From NCBI GenBank assembly GCA_017848855.1, contig JAFIHF010000062.1, positions 1 to 62,856 of the forward strand: DNA of 62,856 nucleotides, in the 5' to 3' direction. Under the pieces are notes generated by a model. It saw only the letters and a list, made by a program, of their open reading frames with translations, made no database searches and was not told the DNA's origin. The position numbers and the translations under genes are program-made. Shown one piece after another: positions 7,554 to 17,704 of this stretch; the first letter of the stretch is position 1, and the number at the start of each line of letters is the position of its first letter. Source of the DNA: Rhodanobacter denitrificans. Lineage in GTDB: Bacteria; Pseudomonadota; Gammaproteobacteria; Xanthomonadales; Rhodanobacteraceae.

Positions 7554-8408
7554 TCAGGGCCTGGCCTGGAAGGCGAACAGCCACAGGATGGCGCCCTGCG
7601 CCGGCGCGCTGGTCCAGCTGACGTCCCAGGTGCCGGGGCCGTCCACCTGCTTCACCGCCACCGCGCATTGCACGGCGCTGTTCGGCGGCAGGTCCAGCCA
7701 CTGGTCGATCAGCTTGAAGCCGTGGTTGGGCACGGCGGTCATCTTGAGCGCCCGCGAGTCGCCCCACCACACCGCCACCAGGGTAGCCGGCCCGGTGGTG
7801 GTGACCTTGCCGCTGGTGAGCGTGGCGCTGCTGTCACCGCCGGCCAGTAAATGCCAGCGGCGCTCGAGCTTGTCGGTGAGGCTGGGGGCGGGGTAGTTCT
7901 GCGCCACCGCCTGCAGCACGCCCGCGTGCCGGATCTCGACGAACGGCGCGCTGAGTTCGCCGGCCGCGTAGCCGGGCTTGGCGATGCTGATCCGGTGATC
8001 CGGGCCGCCCTTGGCTTCCGTCGCCACGTAGGCCCGGGCCGAGAAGCGGTTTTCGTAGCCGCGGAAGTAGGCGCTGTCGCCCAGCTGCGTCCAGCGGTTG
8101 CCGTAGGTGTCGGTCGGGGCGGCGTCGTTGCTGGCGTAGCTGCCGACCAGCACCAGCAGCGAACTGCCGCTGGCCTGGGTGTCGATGGGGGTGCTGACGG
8201 CCGGGCTCGTGCCCTGGCCCTCCGACTGGCCGAGCAAGGTGTGCGCGCCCAGCGACGGGGCGCCCGGCGGCGTCGCGGCGGCGGCGTCGGTGGCCGCGAG
8301 CAGCAGCGCGATCAGTGCCGCGATGTGGCGCAGGCGCGGCCCTCGCCGACGCTTGCCGACGGTGGCGGGCGGCGGGTTCGGTGCGGGTGAGAGTGGAGCC
8401 GAGTCCAT
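7554..8408 (-). CDS. Secreted hypothetical protein
   Basis: 284 residues, not recognised. A basic N-terminal stretch (G-K-R-R-R-G-P-R-L-R-H) leads into a hydrophobic segment ending A-T-D-A-A-A-A, so a signal peptide is likely. The rest is rich in Gly, Ser, Thr and aromatic residues (for example S-L-L-V-L-V-G-S-Y and V-A-V-W-W-G-D-S), suggesting an extracellular beta-sandwich. No enzyme motif was found. It converges on the cupin gene with only 6 bp between the stops. Confidence 0.65.
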   Translation of the reverse strand: MDSAPLSPAPNPPPATVGKRRRGPRLRHIAALIALLLAATDAAAATPPGAPSLGAHTLLGQSEGQGTSPAVSTPIDTQASGSSLLVLVGSYASNDAAPTDTYGNRWTQLGDSAYFRGYENRFSARAYVATEAKGGPDHRISIAKPGYAAGELSAPFVEIRHAGVLQAVAQNYPAPSLTDKLERRWHLLAGGDSSATLTSGKVTTTGPATLVAVWWGDSRALKMTAVPNHGFKLIDQWLDLPPNSAVQCAVAVKQVDGPGTWDVSWTSAPAQGAILWLFAFQARP

Positions 8409-8477
8409 GTCGCCAGTTCCCCCGATGCTGGAAGGTGTGCCGGGCCACCTTACCCCATGCGGGCAGGTGGCCGCGCT

Positions 8478-8975
8478 TCAGTCGCCCGAGCGTCGCAGCT
8501 CGGTGTCGGCGGCGAGGTCGTGCAGCGCGCGGCGGCGCGGATCGAACAACGCCACCGCGAACCACAGCGCCCACGCGCCCAGCACGGCCCACAGCGTGGC
8601 GGCGAGGCCGAGCAGCGGTTCCAGCGCCAGCAACAGCAGGGGCGCGGCGGCCACCAGCACGCGGATCGCCGCCTGCTGCAGGCTGATCGTGCCGCCGTCG
8701 TCGCGGCACACGCGGATGCGCCACGGCCGCATGCCCAGGGTCTGCCCGCCGCGCCGCCACGAGGCGATGAAGTAGGCGGCCACCACCGCGCCTTGCAGCG
8801 CCTGGTACCAGAGCGGCACCTGCGCGTGTGCGCCGGTGGCGATCAGCCGGCCGCCGGTGGCGAGCTGGCACACCAGGCCCACCACCATCACGATCGCCAC
8901 CACGATCAGGAGGTCGTAGACCAGCGCGACGAGGCGACGCCACAGCGGGCAGGGCAGGTTGGCGTTCGAAGGCAT
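8478..8975 (-). CDS. RDD-family membrane protein
   Basis: 165 residues. The N-terminus has the RDD pattern (L-W-R-R-L-V-A-L-V-Y-D, with the Arg and Asp that name the family), followed by about four hydrophobic segments. The second RDD box reads G-G-Q-T-L-G-M-R-P-W-R-I-R-V, and the end has F-D-P-R-R-R-A-L-H-D-L, also typical. RDD proteins sit in the inner membrane and their transport role is poorly defined. The start at 8975 leaves about 40 bp to the divergent xerD. Confidence 0.85.
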   Translation of the reverse strand: MPSNANLPCPLWRRLVALVYDLLIVVAIVMVVGLVCQLATGGRLIATGAHAQVPLWYQALQGAVVAAYFIASWRRGGQTLGMRPWRIRVCRDDGGTISLQQAAIRVLVAAAPLLLLALEPLLGLAATLWAVLGAWALWFAVALFDPRRRALHDLAADTELRRSGD

Positions 8976-9014
8976 CGCTTGCGCTCGCGTCGCACGACGC
9001 CCAGCATCGTGCAC

Positions 9015-9932
9015 ATGCAGAAGGAAGAAGTTCACACCAGTATCGCCGAAGCGGATGCCGCGAGCATCGACGCCTTCCTCGAACGCGTGTGGTCCGAGGA
9101 CGGCCTCGCCGATCGCACGCTGGAGGCCTACCGCCGCGACCTCGAGGCGCTCGCGCGCTGGCTGGCCGGACGCGGCCGCTCGTTGCGCGACGCGCGGCGC
9201 GAGGACATCTCCGAATACCACGGCACGCAGCGCGCCGCGGTGCGCTCGATGGCGCGGCGGCAGTCGGCGTTCCGGCGCTACTACGCGCAGCTCGCCCGCG
9301 AGCAGGCGGGCTTCGAGGACCCCACGCTCCTGATCGAGCGTCCGCGCATGCCGCGCAGCCTGCCCAAGGCGCTGGCCGAGCGCGAGATCGAGGCGCTGCT
9401 CGCCGCGCCGGACACCGACGGCACGCTGGGCCTGCGCGACCGCGCGATGCTGGAGCTGATGTACGCCTCGGGCCTGCGTGTGTCCGAGCTGGTGGAGCTG
9501 CCGCTCGCCGCGCTCAATCCGCGCCAGGGCGTGCTGCGCGTCACCGGCAAGGGCGGCAAGGATCGTCTGGTGCCGGTGGGCGAGGTGGCGCTGGGCTGGA
9601 TCGAGAGCTATCTCGCCGCCGCGCGCCCCGCGCTGGCGAAGGGACGCCAGCCTGCGGCGCTGTTCCTCAGCAAGCGCGGCGAAGGCATGACGCGGCAGAT
9701 GTTCTGGACCCTGGTGAAGCGCCATGCGCTCAAGGTCGGCATCCAGGCCAAGCGCATCTCGCCGCACGTGCTGCGGCATTCCTTCGCCACCCACCTGCTG
9801 AACCACGGCGCCGACCTGCGCGCGCTGCAGATGCTGCTGGGCCACAGCGCGCTCAGCACCACGCAGATCTACACCCTGGTGGCGAAGGAAGGCCTGAAGC
9901 GCCTGCATGCGCAGCACCATCCGCGCGGCTGA
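9015..9932 (+). CDS. xerD: Site-specific tyrosine recombinase XerD
   Basis: 305 residues with all catalytic positions of the XerCD recombinases: Arg in S-G-L-R-V-S-E-L, Lys in G-K-G-G-K-D-R-L-V-P, H-V-L-R-H-S-F-A-T-H, then L-G-H-S and the nucleophilic Tyr in T-Q-I-Y-T. With XerC it resolves chromosome dimers at dif, activated by FtsK. It is assigned to XerD rather than XerC because dsbC follows directly, as in many gammaproteobacteria. The ATG at 9015 gives the usual length. Confidence 0.93.
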   Translation: MQKEEVHTSIAEADAASIDAFLERVWSEDGLADRTLEAYRRDLEALARWLAGRGRSLRDARREDISEYHGTQRAAVRSMARRQSAFRRYYAQLAREQAGFEDPTLLIERPRMPRSLPKALAEREIEALLAAPDTDGTLGLRDRAMLELMYASGLRVSELVELPLAALNPRQGVLRVTGKGGKDRLVPVGEVALGWIESYLAAARPALAKGRQPAALFLSKRGEGMTRQMFWTLVKRHALKVGIQAKRISPHVLRHSFATHLLNHGADLRALQMLLGHSALSTTQIYTLVAKEGLKRLHAQHHPRG

Positions 9933-10016
9933 GGGACGGGTTCAGAACCACGCATGGCGGCTGTGCGAGAATCGCCGGACAGCCGCCGTCCCCGCGGCCA
10001 TCGAGGTGCAAGCAAG

Positions 10017-10835
10017 ATGTTGAAGAAGCTGTTGCTGGCTGTGTGCGTCAGCGGATTCGCCCTGAGCGCCTGCGCGGCCGACGACACCGCCGCGGCCGCG
10101 CCGCCGGCGCCGGCGCCGGCGCCGGCGGCCAGCGCCGCCAGCCCGGTCCTGGGCAGCGGCGTCGATGCCGCCGCGCTGAAGCTGGTGCAGCAGTCGCTGG
10201 CGAAGCTGGCGCCGGGCGTGCGGGTGGACGTGGTGAACCGCGCGCCGCTGCCGGGCTTCTACCAGGTGATCGCCTCGGGCCAGCTGGTCTACGTGAGCAC
10301 CGACGGCAAGTACCTGTTGAACGGCGACCTGGTCGACCTGGGCACGAAGACGAGCCTCAACGACGCCGCCTGGGCGGCCTACCGCAAGGCCGAGCTGGCC
10401 AGGGTGCCGGCGGCCGCGCGCATCGAATACGCGCCGGCGAACCCGAAGTACCGGGTCACCGTGTTCACCGACGTCACCTGCCCGTACTGCAGGGTGCTGC
10501 ACGAGCACATTGCCGAGCTCAACAAGGAAGGCATCGCGGTGGACTACCTGGCCTGGCCGCGCGAGGGCGTGACCAATGCGCTCGGCCATCCCACCTCGAC
10601 CTACAAGACCATGGCCGCGGCCTGGTGCGCCGCCGACCGCAAGGCCGCGCTCACCGAGGCGTTCGCGGGGCACGAGCCCAAGGCCGCCAGCTGCTCCAAC
10701 CCGGTGCGCGCCCAGTTCGACCTGGGCGTGAAGCTGGGCGTCAGCGGCACCCCGGCGATCTTCACCCCCAGCGGGCGCATGGTGGGCGGCTACCTCACCC
10801 CGGCGCAGCTGCTGCAGGTGTTGCAGAAGGATTGA
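10017..10835 (+). CDS. dsbC: Thiol:disulfide interchange protein DsbC
   Basis: 272 residues. The N-terminal signal ends in L-S-A-C, so the protein could be lipid-anchored rather than freely periplasmic. An Ala/Pro linker follows, then the DsbC N-terminal dimerisation domain and a thioredoxin-like domain with the active site F-T-D-V-T-C-P-Y-C-R. The cis-Pro loop is G-V-S-G-T-P-A-I-F. DsbC isomerises wrong disulfides in the periplasm. The xerD-dsbC order is the conserved gammaproteobacterial one. Confidence 0.9.
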   Translation: MLKKLLLAVCVSGFALSACAADDTAAAAPPAPAPAPAASAASPVLGSGVDAAALKLVQQSLAKLAPGVRVDVVNRAPLPGFYQVIASGQLVYVSTDGKYLLNGDLVDLGTKTSLNDAAWAAYRKAELARVPAAARIEYAPANPKYRVTVFTDVTCPYCRVLHEHIAELNKEGIAVDYLAWPREGVTNALGHPTSTYKTMAAAWCAADRKAALTEAFAGHEPKAASCSNPVRAQFDLGVKLGVSGTPAIFTPSGRMVGGYLTPAQLLQVLQKD

Positions 10836-10860
10836 GCGGGCACTCCGCGCGGAGCGGCGC

Positions 10861-11754
10861 TCACACCTCGTGGTGCGCCGCCTCCGCCCCCAGCGCCACG
10901 GCACGCCGCGGCGCCAATTCCACCAGGTACATCGCGCCCAGCACCAGCGCGCCGCCGGCGAGCATGCGCCAGGTGAGCGCGTCGACGCCGAGGGCCACCG
11001 CGAACGCGGCGGCGAACACCGGCTCGGTGGTCATCACGATCGCGGCGCGGGTGGCCGGCAGGTGCGCCTGCGCCCAGGTCTGCATCGCCATCGCGCCGGC
11101 GCCGGCGATCAGCGCCATGTAGAGCACCGCCAGCCAGGCGGCGCGATCCGGCGGCGCCGCGGGACCGCCGTGCGGCAGCGTGGCGAGCAGGCAGACCAGG
11201 GCGATCGCGACCATCTGCAGCGCCGACAGGCCGAACGCGTCGCCGGGGCGCGACCACTGCCCCAGCAGCACGATGTGCAGGCCGTAGAGCACCGCCGAGG
11301 CGAGCGTGAGCCACACGCCAAGGTCCACCGACACGCCGTTGAGCGAGAGCAGCGCGAGGCCGGCGGTGGCCAGCCCCACCGCGAGCCACACCACGCCGGG
11401 CATGCGCTGGCGCAGCAGCAGCGTGGCGAGGATCGGGGTGAACACCACGTACATGCCGGTGGCGAAGCCGCTGACGCTGGGCGCGATCAGCTGCAGGCCC
11501 CAGGTCTGCAGCAGCTGGCCGACGCCGTAGATCGCGCCCAGCGCGAGCCCGCGCACGACGCCGATGCGGCCCAGCCGCCCGACGTGGCGCGGGAACAGCG
11601 CCAGCATCGCCAGCGCGGCCACCGCGAAGCGCACGGCGAGGAAATCCGCCACCGGCATGCGCGCCACCACGTCCTTGATCAGCACGAAGGTGGAGCCCCA
11701 CACGGCGGTCATCGCCAGCAGGCCCAGGGTGGGGAGGGTCGTGGTGCGCGGCAT
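10861..11754 (-). CDS. EamA/DMT-family transporter
   Basis: 297 residues forming about ten hydrophobic helices in two EamA halves. The first begins L-A-M-T-A-V-W-G-S-T-F-V-L-I-K, the classic start of DMT exporters. The second repeat contains T-R-A-A-I-V-M-T-T-E-P-V-F-A-A, also characteristic. Substrates vary (amino acids, metabolites, drugs) and cannot be read from the sequence. It ends 25 bp from the convergent dsbC. Confidence 0.88.
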   Translation of the reverse strand: MPRTTTLPTLGLLAMTAVWGSTFVLIKDVVARMPVADFLAVRFAVAALAMLALFPRHVGRLGRIGVVRGLALGAIYGVGQLLQTWGLQLIAPSVSGFATGMYVVFTPILATLLLRQRMPGVVWLAVGLATAGLALLSLNGVSVDLGVWLTLASAVLYGLHIVLLGQWSRPGDAFGLSALQMVAIALVCLLATLPHGGPAAPPDRAAWLAVLYMALIAGAGAMAMQTWAQAHLPATRAAIVMTTEPVFAAAFAVALGVDALTWRMLAGGALVLGAMYLVELAPRRAVALGAEAAHHEV

Positions 11755-11826
11755 GGAGTGAGGAGTGAGAGAAAAGAGCGAGGCGGCGAAATCAAGCTTG
11801 CTTGAATGTTCTCACAGCCTTTCCCG

Positions 11827-11980
11827 ATATCTCGAAAACCGCCCTCCTGGCGGTTTTCGAGTCGGCCCATCCGGCATGCGCCGGATGCGCCTCCGCCGCC
11901 AGGTACTGGCGTACCTGGCGCGGCGGACCATCCGTGGCCCGCGAAACGCAGCCCGACTCATCGGTCTGCGTTTCGCGCCC
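11827..11980 (-). repeat. Serial hairpin array at the 3' end of the glycosyltransferase gene
   Basis: At least five perfect or near-perfect hairpins follow one another: 11829-11857 (CGAAAACCGCC arm, loop AGGAG on the minus strand), 11869-11888 (CATCCGGC arm), 11897-11922 (CGCCAGGTAC arm), 11919-11941 (loop CGGA on the minus strand) and 11940-11978 (CGCGAAACGCAG arm), the last running into the coding end. The 11829 hairpin could terminate leftward transcription. The arrangement resembles the composite hairpin repeats but shares little stem sequence with them. Confidence 0.6.
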
Positions 11981-12842
11981 TGCGCAGCAATTGCCCCGGA
12001 ATCTGTACGAGGAAGTGCAGCCAGATGCCCAGCCACACGGTGGCGGCGACCAGCGGCCGGCGCGCCGCCGGGTCGAACTTGCGGAACCAGCGCCACATGC
12101 CGCGGTGCTTGTGGCGGCTCACGAACACCGGGCGGTGCCGGCTGGAGCCGCCCTTGCCGTGCGGCACGCGCACGTCGCCGGCCAGCAGCACGCGCCAGCC
12201 GGCGTCGCGCACGCGGCGGCACAGGTCGAGATCCTCGCAGTGCAGGAAATAGCCCTCGTCGAAGCCGCCCAGCCGCTCGAACAGCTGGCGCGGCAGCAGC
12301 ATCAGCGCGCCGGATACCGCCTCGGCTTCGACCAGGTGGTCCGGCACCGCGCCGCCGACCTCGACGCGCTCGCCCTTGCCGCCGAACAGGCTGGCCAGCG
12401 CGCGGCGCAGCAGCGGGTCGCGCCGGTACGAGGCGGGATCGGGCACGCCCTGCGTGTCGCACACCACGGCGCCGAGCAGGCCGACCTGGTGCTCGCGGGC
12501 GAACACGGCGAGCAGGCGGTCGAGGCTGGCCTGGTCCAGCAGGCAGTCGGGGTTGAGCACCAGCAGCAGCTCGCCGCGCGCCTCGCGCGCCGCCCGGTTC
12601 ACCGCGGTGCCGAAACCGAGATTGGCGTGGTTCTGGATCAGGCGGAAGCGCGGCTCGTGCTCCTGCGCGCGCGCGGCCGCTTCCGGCATGCCGTCGGTGG
12701 AGGCGTTGTCGATCAGCAGCAGCTCCAGCGGCGTGCTGCAGGCCAGTACCCGGCGCACGCAGTCGCGCAGTCCCGGGCCGCTGTCGGCGGACACCACGAT
12801 CACGCTGAGCGGCAGCGGCGGCGGAGAGAAAGGCGTATTCAC
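11958..12842 (-). CDS. Glycosyltransferase family 2 protein
   Basis: 294 residues with a GT2 N-terminal domain: S-V-I-V-V-S, then L-I-D-N-A-S-T-D-G and the metal/nucleotide-binding V-L-N-P-D-C (DXD-like). The acceptor region reads G-G-F-D-E-G-Y-F-L-H-C-E-D-L-D-L-C-R-R, typical of rhamnosyltransferase-like GT2 enzymes. A C-terminal hydrophobic segment (W-L-G-I-W-L-H-F-L-V) may touch the membrane. The sugar and acceptor are unknown and there is no polysaccharide cluster here. The last residues are encoded within the hairpin array. Confidence 0.88.
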   Translation of the reverse strand: MNTPFSPPPLPLSVIVVSADSGPGLRDCVRRVLACSTPLELLLIDNASTDGMPEAAARAQEHEPRFRLIQNHANLGFGTAVNRAAREARGELLLVLNPDCLLDQASLDRLLAVFAREHQVGLLGAVVCDTQGVPDPASYRRDPLLRRALASLFGGKGERVEVGGAVPDHLVEAEAVSGALMLLPRQLFERLGGFDEGYFLHCEDLDLCRRVRDAGWRVLLAGDVRVPHGKGGSSRHRPVFVSRHKHRGMWRWFRKFDPAARRPLVAATVWLGIWLHFLVQIPGQLLRRARNADR

Positions 12843-12899
12843 GGGGCGAGTATGCGGCAGGGGGCGTGAGGCGGTTGCGTAGGATACGGGCGCGGCGGC

Positions 12900-13652
12900 T
12901 CAGTCGTCCTCGTCATGCCCCAGCACGTGGGCGAGGGCGAGCGGCGTGTGTTCCTCGTCGCGGCTCAGCCACGGCTGGCCTTCGTGCCAACCGGCGAGCT
13001 GCCAGCCGCGCAGGCGGTGGCGGCGATCGCGGCGGCGATCGAGCAGCATCAATCCGCGTTGACCGGCGAGCGGCAGCGCCAGCCAGCGCCCGTCGGCGGC
13101 GAAGTCGCAACGCGGCTCCACGCCATCCAGGCGACTGCCGTCGGCCAGCTGCACCGCCGCGCCGCGCCAGCGCAGTTCGCCACCCAGGGGATCGGCGAGC
13201 CCCGCTGCCAGCGGGCGCCATTGCGGCGGCTGCAGTTCGATGATCGCGGCGGCCGGGCCGATCGGCGCCAGCGCCAGTTCGGGCCATTCGCCCGCGGCCG
13301 CGGGCGACGGTTCGCGCGGCCGGCCGCGGTCCAGCCAGTTCTCCAGCAGCATCAGCAGCGAGAAGCCGGCCAGTGCGGCGAGCAGGGTCAGCAGCCAGGC
13401 CAGCGCATCCTTCGCGCCGAACGTGCGCAGCACCGCCAGCAGCAGGCCGGGCAGGCCCCAGCGCAGGGCGAGCCGCAGCAGCCGCGCCTGCGCCTGCAGC
13501 GGCCCGCTGCGCCACAGCAGCGCGAGCGTGCAGGCCGCGAGCAGCGGCAGGTCCAGCCACCACGGCAACACGGCCAGCAGCAACAGCCATGCGAGCGCCG
13601 GCAGCCAGCACGGCCACCGGCGCCATGCGGCCGGCGGGCTCAGCCGCACCAC
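12900..13652 (-). CDS. Hypothetical membrane protein downstream of purL
   Basis: About 250 residues, not recognised. The N-terminal ~110 residues hold four or so hydrophobic helices ([11 protein letters not shown] and similar). The soluble C-terminal half contains [18 protein letters not shown] and [13 protein letters not shown]. Two in-frame GTG codons at 13652 and 13649 overlap the purL stop, so expression probably depends on translation coupled to purL. The exact start is uncertain. Confidence 0.6.
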   Translation of the reverse strand: MVRLSPPAAWRRWPCWLPALAWLLLLAVLPWWLDLPLLAACTLALLWRSGPLQAQARLLRLALRWGLPGLLLAVLRTFGAKDALAWLLTLLAALAGFSLLMLLENWLDRGRPREPSPAAAGEWPELALAPIGPAAAIIELQPPQWRPLAAGLADPLGGELRWRGAAVQLADGSRLDGVEPRCDFAADGRWLALPLAGQRGLMLLDRRRDRRHRLRGWQLAGWHEGQPWLSRDEEHTPLALAHVLGHDEDD

Positions 13653-16600
13653 ACCCTGGCGTTGCGGAACATGCGCAGCCACGGCGAATCCTCGCCCCAG
13701 GTTTCCGGCGCCCAGCTCATCTGCACGCTGCGGAACACGCGCTCGGGATGCGGCATCAGGATGGTCACGCGGCCGTCCGCGGCGGTGAAGCCGGCGAGGC
13801 CGCCGGGCGAGCCGTTCGGGTTGAGCGGGAAGTGCTCGGTGGGCTTGCCGCGGTTGTCCACGAAGCGCAGCGCCGCCTGCGCCTTGGACGGGCTGCAGGT
13901 GTTCGGGAAATGCACGCGGCCCTCGCCGTGCGCCACCGCCACCGGGATGCGCGAGCCGGCCATGCCCTTGAAGAACAGGCTGGGCGAATCGAGCACTTCC
14001 AGCGTGGCCACGCGCGCCTCGTACTGCTCGGAGGCGTTGCGCAGGAACTTCGGCCAGTGCTGCGCGCCGGGGATGATGTCCTTGAGCTGGCTCAGCATCT
14101 GGCAGCCGTTGCACACGCCCAGCGCGAACTTCGCGGGATCGGCGAAGAACGCGCTGAATTCCGCGCGCAGATAATCGTTGTAGAGGATCGAGGTGGCCCA
14201 GCCGCGGCCGGCGCCCAGCACGTCGCCGTAGGAGAAGCCGCCGCAGGCGGCCAGGCCGCGGAAGTCGGCCAGCTTCACCCGGCCGCTGGCGAGGTCGCTC
14301 ATGTGCACGTCCACCGCCTCGAAGCCGGCGCGCGTGAACGCGGCGGCCATCTCCACCTGGCCGTTGACGCCCTGCTCGCGCAGGATCGCCACGCGCGGCT
14401 TGGCGCCGCCAGCGATCGCCGCGTGGATCAGCGGCGCGGCGATGTTCTCGGCCGGATCGAACGTGAGCTTCGGGCTGAGGCCCGGATCGGCGTCGTCCAG
14501 CCGCCACTCCAGCTCGGCGTCCGCGCTGGCGGGGTTGTCGCGCAGCCGCTGCATCGCGTGGCTGGTCTCGTTCCAGGCGCGGTACAGCGTGCTCCAGTTC
14601 CACTTGAACAGCGTCTCGCTGCCCGAGAAAAGCTTGATGCCCAGCTTCTCCTTGGGCCGGCCGATGCGGTAGCTCATGCCGGCGAGGTCGTGCTTCACCA
14701 GCAGCGCCTCGAATGCCTCGCGGTTCGCCACCGCCACCTGCAGCACCGCGCCCAGTTCCTCGTTGAACAGCGCGCGCAGCGCGGCCTCGGCCCAGCCGTC
14801 GAGCTGGATCTCCAGGCCGCAGTGGCCGGCAAAGGCCATCTCCAGCAGGGTGACGATGACGCCGCCGTCGGAGCGGTCGTGGTAGGCCAGCAGCAGGCCG
14901 CTGCGGTTCGCCTCCTGCACCAGCTCGAACAGCGCCTTGAGGCGCCTGGCGTCGTCCAGGTCCGGCGGCACGCCGCCGCCGCGATTGAACACCTGGGTGA
15001 GCGCGGAGGCGCCGAGGCGGTCGCGGCCGGCGCCGAGGTCGAGCAGCCACAGGTCGGTGTCGCCGCGGTCCAGCTTCAGCTGCGGCGTGAGCGTGCGGCG
15101 CACGTCGTCCACGCGGGCGAAGCCGGTGACGACCAGCGACACCGGCGCCACCGTGCGCTGCGGCGCGTCGCCGTCCTTCCACACGGTCTGCATGGACAGC
15201 GAGTCCTTGCCCACCGGGATGGAGATGTCGAGCTGCGGGCACAGCTCCATGCCCACCGCCTTCACCGCGTCGAACAGCGCGGCGTCCTCGCCGGGGTGGT
15301 TCACCGCGGCCATCCAGTTCGCCGAGAGGCGGATCTCGCCCAGCGAGGCAATCGGCGCCGCGGCGAGATTGGTGATCGCCTCGCCCACCGCCAGCCGTGC
15401 GGCGTCGGCGCTGTTGAGCAGCGCCACCGGCGCGCGCTCGGCCATCGCCATCGCTTCGCCGCGGTAGCCGTCGAAGTCGGCCATGGTCACCGCGCAGTCG
15501 GCCACCGGCACCTGCCACGGGCCGACCATCGGATCGCGGTGGTTGAGGCCGCCCACGGTGCGGTCGCCGATGTGGATCAGGAAGCTCTTGCTGCCCACGG
15601 TGGGCAGGCGCAGCACGCGCAGCAGCGCCTCATCCATGCCGATGCCGGTGAGGTCGGGCACCAGGTCGACGCGCGGCTTGATGCGCTTCGCGTCGCGGTG
15701 CATGCGCGGCGGCTTGCCGAACAGCACGTCCATGGGGAGGTCGATCACGATCTCCCGGGACTCGGGACTCGGGACTCGGGACTCGGTAGAGCCAGGAGCA
15801 AGAGCGGGAACGGTGCGGGTCACGCGCAGGCGGCGTTCCTCGGTGGCGGTGCCGACCACGGCGTGGGGGCAGCGTTCGCGTGCGCAGTACGCCTCGAACT
15901 CCGGCAGGTTTTCCGGCGCGATGCCGAGCACGTAGCGTTCCTGCGACTCGTTGCTCCACACCTGCATCGGCGACAGCGAGGGGTCGTCGCAGGGCACCTG
16001 GTCGAGGTCGATCTCGCCGCCCACGTTGGAGTCGTTGAGCAGCTCGGGGATCGCGTTGGAGAGGCCGCCCGCGCCCACGTCGTGCACGCTGACGATGGGG
16101 TTCCGCTCGCCGCGCGCCCAGCAGGCGTCGATCACCTGCTGGCAGCGGCGCTCCATCTCGGCGTTGTCGCGCTGCACGGAGGCGAAATCCAGTTCCGCGC
16201 TGGAGGCGCCCGAGGCCACCGACGAGGCGGCGCCGCCGCCCAGGCCGATCAGCATCGCCGGCCCGCCCAGCACGATCACCGCGTGGCCGGGCTGCAGCGT
16301 GCGCTTCTGCACGTGCTCGCGGCGGATGTTGGCGAGGCCGCCGGCCAGCATGATCGGCTTGTCGTAGCCGCGGCGCAGGCCGGGCTCGCCGGTCTCGTGC
16401 TCGTAGCTGCGGAAATAGCCGCCGAGGCACGGCCGGCCGAATTCGTTGTTGAACGCGGCGGCGCCCAGCGGGCCGTCGCGCATGATCTCGAACGCGGATG
16501 CCATGCGCGGCGGCAGCGGACGCTCCACTTCCCATGGCTGCGGGTGGCCGGGGATGCGCAGGTCGGACACCGAGAAGCCGGTGAGGCCCGCCTTGGGCTT

Positions 16601-17560
16601 GGCGCCGCGGCCGGTGGCGCCCTCGTCGCGGATCTCGCCGCCGGCGCCGGTGGCCGCGCCCGGCCAGGGCGCGATCGCGGTGGGGTGGTTGTGCGTCTCC
16701 ACCTTGATCGCGTAGTCGATCTGTTCCTCGTGCGCGCGCCACACGCCGTTCGCGTCGGCAAAGAAGCGTCGGCCGGCGCTGCCCTCGATCACCGCCGCGT
16801 TGTCGTGGTAGGCGGACAGCGTGTGCGCGGGCGAGCGCTGGTGGGTGTGCTTGATCATCGCGAACAGGCTCTTGTCCTGTGCTTCGCCGTCCACCGTCCA
16901 GCTCGCGTTGAACACCTTGTGCCGGCAGTGCTCCGAGTTCGCCTGCGCGAACATGAAGAGCTCGGCGTCGGTGGGGTCGCGGCCCAGCTCGGCGTAGCGC
17001 GCGGCGAGGTAGTCGATCTCGTCCTCGGCCAGCGCCAGGCCCAGCTCGGCGTTGGCTTTGGCCAGCGCGGCGCGGGCGTCGCCGCCCAGCGCGACGTGCA
17101 CCAGGTCGCCCGGAGCGCCGGCGAGGAACAGGCCCTGCGCCTCGTCCAGCGAGCCCAGCACCGACTGCGTCATCGCGTCGTGCAGTAGCGCCAGCACCGC
17201 CGCGTGCGCGGGCGTGCCGGCGTCGGGCAGGCCAACCAGCTGCCAGGCCGTGCCGTGCTCCACCCGGCGCACATCGAAGCCGGCGCCGTGCAGGATGTCG
17301 GTGGCCTTGCTCGACCACGGCGAGATCGTGCCCAGCCGCGGCACCACCCACAGCGTGGCCGGCGCGGGCGCGGCGTCCTTCGCCTCCAGCACCTCCAGCA
17401 GGCGCTGGCGCAGTTCGCCCGCGGGCGCCTGGGCGGCATCGAGGAAATACACGAACCACGCGGCCTGCACCCGGGTGCCGCGATGCAGGGCATCGAGGCG
17501 GGCATTGAGGCGTTCGAGGCGGAAGGTCGAAAGGGCGTTCTGCCCGTCGAGTGCGATCAT
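13640..17560 (-). CDS. purL: Phosphoribosylformylglycinamidine synthase
   Basis: 1306 residues, the large single-chain gammaproteobacterial PurL. It converts FGAR, glutamine and ATP to FGAM in purine synthesis. Visible parts are the N-terminal PurS-like region, an [12 protein letters not shown] motif, [14 protein letters not shown] in the synthetase domain, and a C-terminal glutaminase with [11 protein letters not shown] 17560 gives an N-terminus like E. coli PurL; a start at 17581 is possible. A 7-bp tandem repeat lies inside the gene at 15755-15787. Confidence 0.95.
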   Translation of the reverse strand: MIALDGQNALSTFRLERLNARLDALHRGTRVQAAWFVYFLDAAQAPAGELRQRLLEVLEAKDAAPAPATLWVVPRLGTISPWSSKATDILHGAGFDVRRVEHGTAWQLVGLPDAGTPAHAAVLALLHDAMTQSVLGSLDEAQGLFLAGAPGDLVHVALGGDARAALAKANAELGLALAEDEIDYLAARYAELGRDPTDAELFMFAQANSEHCRHKVFNASWTVDGEAQDKSLFAMIKHTHQRSPAHTLSAYHDNAAVIEGSAGRRFFADANGVWRAHEEQIDYAIKVETHNHPTAIAPWPGAATGAGGEIRDEGATGRGAKPKAGLTGFSVSDLRIPGHPQPWEVERPLPPRMASAFEIMRDGPLGAAAFNNEFGRPCLGGYFRSYEHETGEPGLRRGYDKPIMLAGGLANIRREHVQKRTLQPGHAVIVLGGPAMLIGLGGGAASSVASGASSAELDFASVQRDNAEMERRCQQVIDACWARGERNPIVSVHDVGAGGLSNAIPELLNDSNVGGEIDLDQVPCDDPSLSPMQVWSNESQERYVLGIAPENLPEFEAYCARERCPHAVVGTATEERRLRVTRTVPALAPGSTESRVPSPESREIVIDLPMDVLFGKPPRMHRDAKRIKPRVDLVPDLTGIGMDEALLRVLRLPTVGSKSFLIHIGDRTVGGLNHRDPMVGPWQVPVADCAVTMADFDGYRGEAMAMAERAPVALLNSADAARLAVGEAITNLAAAPIASLGEIRLSANWMAAVNHPGEDAALFDAVKAVGMELCPQLDISIPVGKDSLSMQTVWKDGDAPQRTVAPVSLVVTGFARVDDVRRTLTPQLKLDRGDTDLWLLDLGAGRDRLGASALTQVFNRGGGVPPDLDDARRLKALFELVQEANRSGLLLAYHDRSDGGVIVTLLEMAFAGHCGLEIQLDGWAEAALRALFNEELGAVLQVAVANREAFEALLVKHDLAGMSYRIGRPKEKLGIKLFSGSETLFKWNWSTLYRAWNETSHAMQRLRDNPASADAELEWRLDDADPGLSPKLTFDPAENIAAPLIHAAIAGGAKPRVAILREQGVNGQVEMAAAFTRAGFEAVDVHMSDLASGRVKLADFRGLAACGGFSYGDVLGAGRGWATSILYNDYLRAEFSAFFADPAKFALGVCNGCQMLSQLKDIIPGAQHWPKFLRNASEQYEARVATLEVLDSPSLFFKGMAGSRIPVAVAHGEGRVHFPNTCSPSKAQAALRFVDNRGKPTEHFPLNPNGSPGGLAGFTAADGRVTILMPHPERVFRSVQMSWAPETWGEDSPWLRMFRNARVWCG
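15752..15788. repeat. Heptamer tandem repeat (GGGACTC)n inside purL
   Basis: Just over four back-to-back copies of the 7-bp unit GGGACTC. On the coding strand they read in frame as [10 protein letters not shown], in the variable linker just before the conserved [11 protein letters not shown] segment. The same unit occurs between pilT and pilU (35683-35715 and, inverted, 35803-35830). Confidence 0.85.
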
Positions 17561-17704
17561 GCGGGGAACGGCGCTGTGCAAGTGGAAACGCCCATTCTAG
17601 CCGATGCTGCAGCACGGCATAACCGGATGCCGGGGCGGCAGGTTCTTGCGGCCCGGGGCCAGGGCGGCCGGTCGGGCTTCATCCGGGCGCCCGCCCCGCG
17701 AACC

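Noticed and set aside
11829-11857. Treating the GT2 3' hairpin as a simple rho-independent terminator
   Set aside because: The stem fits, but there is no clear T tract after it on the minus strand and four more hairpins adjoin it, so only a possible terminator role is noted.
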